A stretch of DNA of 7,026 nt from positions 1-7,026 of the forward strand of contig CAIZHT010000005.1 of the NCBI GenBank assembly GCA_903932885.1, written 5' to 3'. Source of the DNA: an uncultured Actinomycetes bacterium (lineage in GTDB: Bacteria > Actinomycetota > Actinomycetes > Nanopelagicales > Nanopelagicaceae). Every line of letters begins with the position of its first letter. Position 1 is the stretch's first letter. Positions 5,932 through 7,026 of this stretch are shown here, in pieces. A program made the position numbers and the translations under genes. A model generated the notes under the pieces. That model saw only the letters and a program-made list of their open reading frames with translations, did not search any database and was not told the DNA's origin.

Positions 5932-6552
5932 TTACTTACTGAGAAGTGCGATTGATTGAGCAGTTATATCTTCAACGCTACCCGTAGCTGGAGTTGTTAG
6001 AAGAAGCCCTTTATCGCGGTAAAAAGCGATGATTGGTGCTGTTTGATCTGCATACACCTTTAGTCGGTTGGCAATAACTTCTTCTTTGTCATCTTCGCGT
6101 TGGTAGAGCTCTCCCCCACACGTTGCGCACTTCTGGCCTTGCGAAGGCTTGCCACAATCGCGACATGTACGGCGGCTGGAAAGGCGAGCAATAATTTCGG
6201 CGTCAGATATCTGCATTTCGAGAACTGCATCCATAGAAATATTCTTTGCAGATAAAATTCCATCGAAATACTGTGCTTGAGCGATATTGCGTGGCCATCC
6301 ATCGAGTAAGAAACCCTTAGATGCATCACTTTCTTCTAAACGTAAGCGAACCATTTCATTTGTAACATCATCAGGAACTAATTCTCCGCGATCCATATAG
6401 ACGCGTGCTTGATTTCCAATATCTGTACCCGCTTTGAGATTTGCGCGGAAAATATCGCCTGTTGAAATGTGCGGAATTGAATAATGTGCTGCAAGGAATT
6501 GTGCTTGTGTTCCCTTACCGGCACCTGGTGGACCTACCAGGAGTAAACGCAT
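5932..6552 (-). CDS. adk: Adenylate kinase with a shortened zinc-type LID
   Basis: The enzyme interconverts ATP + AMP and 2 ADP, keeping the adenylate pool balanced; it is cytosolic and monomeric. Visible parts in order: P-loop GPPGAGKGT (7-15), the AMP-binding segment ISTGDIFR (29-36), DGWPRN at 84-89 (usually DGFPR), the LID at about 122-160, and DQTAPIIAFY in the C-terminal core. The LID carries four cysteines, 130, 133, 142 and 145, that should bind one zinc. The spacing C-X2-C-X8-C-X2-C is shorter than the usual X16 between the pairs, so the tip of the LID is trimmed while the arginines and QREDD (151-155) remain. Total length 206 fits a long-form Adk with a reduced LID. The ATG at 6552 shares one base with the secY stop (TAATG), which implies coupled translation. 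Confidence 0.98.
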   Translation of the reverse strand: MRLLLVGPPGAGKGTQAQFLAAHYSIPHISTGDIFRANLKAGTDIGNQARVYMDRGELVPDDVTNEMVRLRLEESDASKGFLLDGWPRNIAQAQYFDGILSAKNISMDAVLEMQISDAEIIARLSSRRTCRDCGKPSQGQKCATCGGELYQREDDKEEVIANRLKVYADQTAPIIAFYRDKGLLLTTPATGSVEDITAQSIALLSK

Positions 6553-7026
6553 TACTTCAGGAATCCCTCATATGAACGTTGCTGCAATTGTGACTCAATC
6601 TGCTTAGCAGTATCGAGTCCTACACCGACAACAATCAAAATCGCTGTTCCACCAAATGGGAAGTTCTGAGTTGCTCCGAAGAGAATCAGTGCTCCGATTG
6701 GAATAACTGCAACAAGTGCTAGATAAATAGAACCTGGCGCAGTAATGCGTGAGAGAACATATTGCAAATATTCCGCAGTTGGACGACCTGCACGAATACC
6801 AGGAATAAATCCACCGTACTTCTTCATATTATCTGCAACTTCTTCAGGATTGAATGTGATTGCAACATAGAAGTAAGTAAAGAAAATAATGAGCGCTGCG
6901 TAGGTGACAATATAAATTGGGTGATCACCATTGACGAAGTTTCGACTAATCCATACTGCCCAACCTGATTGGCTATTTGTGAAGTTCACAAGCAGAGAAG
7001 GGATATAGAGCAAGGATGACGCGAAA
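6552..7026 (-). CDS. secY: Protein translocase channel subunit SecY, C-terminal part (5' end outside window)
   Basis: SecY forms the membrane pore through which the Sec system exports and inserts proteins. The last 157 residues are visible, with the frame open through the right window edge. A Met codon at 7013 is internal, since the preceding in-frame residues FASSL belong to a conserved SecY stretch. Residue numbers below count from this FASSL. The part includes hydrophobic segments at about 37-57 and 99-117, and the cytoplasmic loop FNPEEVADNMKKYGGFIPGIRAGRPTAEYL (58-87). Its Arg at 78 matches the conserved loop arginine needed for SecA and ribosome contact. The final helix FGGTAILIVVGVGLDTAKQI (124-143) ends in a short basic tail. 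The gene ends in TAATG with adk. The exported proteins at the other end of this window would pass through this channel. Confidence 0.98.
   Translation of the reverse strand, partial: FASSLLYIPSLLVNFTNSQSGWAVWISRNFVNGDHPIYIVTYAALIIFFTYFYVAITFNPEEVADNMKKYGGFIPGIRAGRPTAEYLQYVLSRITAPGSIYLALVAVIPIGALILFGATQNFPFGGTAILIVVGVGLDTAKQIESQLQQRSYEGFLK

Noticed and set aside
1..7026. CRISPR array, tRNA, rRNA or insertion sequence
   Set aside because: No regularly spaced repeats, cloverleaf-like sequence, rRNA-like segment, transposase or terminal inverted repeats were seen.

Overview
The window looks like the chromosome of a low-GC actinobacterium, most likely a freshwater acI / Nanopelagicales-type lineage. 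The grounds are the gene order secY-adk-map, actinobacterial-style SecY, Adk and methionine aminopeptidase sequences, AT-leaning base composition and very tight gene packing. The taxonomic call is inference. All seven genes I support lie on the minus strand, so transcription runs from high to low coordinates, and no gap exceeds 130 bases.

Housekeeping block (about 5117-7026): the 3' part of secY (translocon channel), adk (adenylate kinase, short zinc-type LID) and map (methionine aminopeptidase). They are joined by a TAATG overlap (secY/adk) and a 5-base gap (adk/map), as in a translationally coupled operon.

Regulatory pair (3850-5089): an ECF sigma factor 27 bases after map, overlapping by 8 bases a gene for a one-pass membrane protein with an outer C-terminal domain. 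Mycobacterium tuberculosis carries sigL-rslA at the same place after secY-adk-mapA. The membrane partner here has none of the zinc-binding cysteines of RslA-type anti-sigma factors, so it may be an unrelated kind of sigma regulator.

Exported protein pair (1-3721): two large proteins with Sec signal peptides that I do not recognise as a named family. Although divergent, they are paralogues. They share a C-X7-C module near the N-terminus, a beta-rich middle segment, a C-terminal module with APH[FY] and F-x-F-S-x-P motifs, and the beginning of a cysteine/lysine tail that is complete only in the upstream gene. The downstream copy runs off the left edge within this tail. The first exported gene (1826-3721) has a good Shine-Dalgarno site, a GTG start and an ECF-like promoter candidate. 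The simplest reading is a module of sigma factor, membrane sensor and exported surface proteins attached to the translocon operon. The least described parts are the exported family, its tail, and the non-zinc sigma partner.
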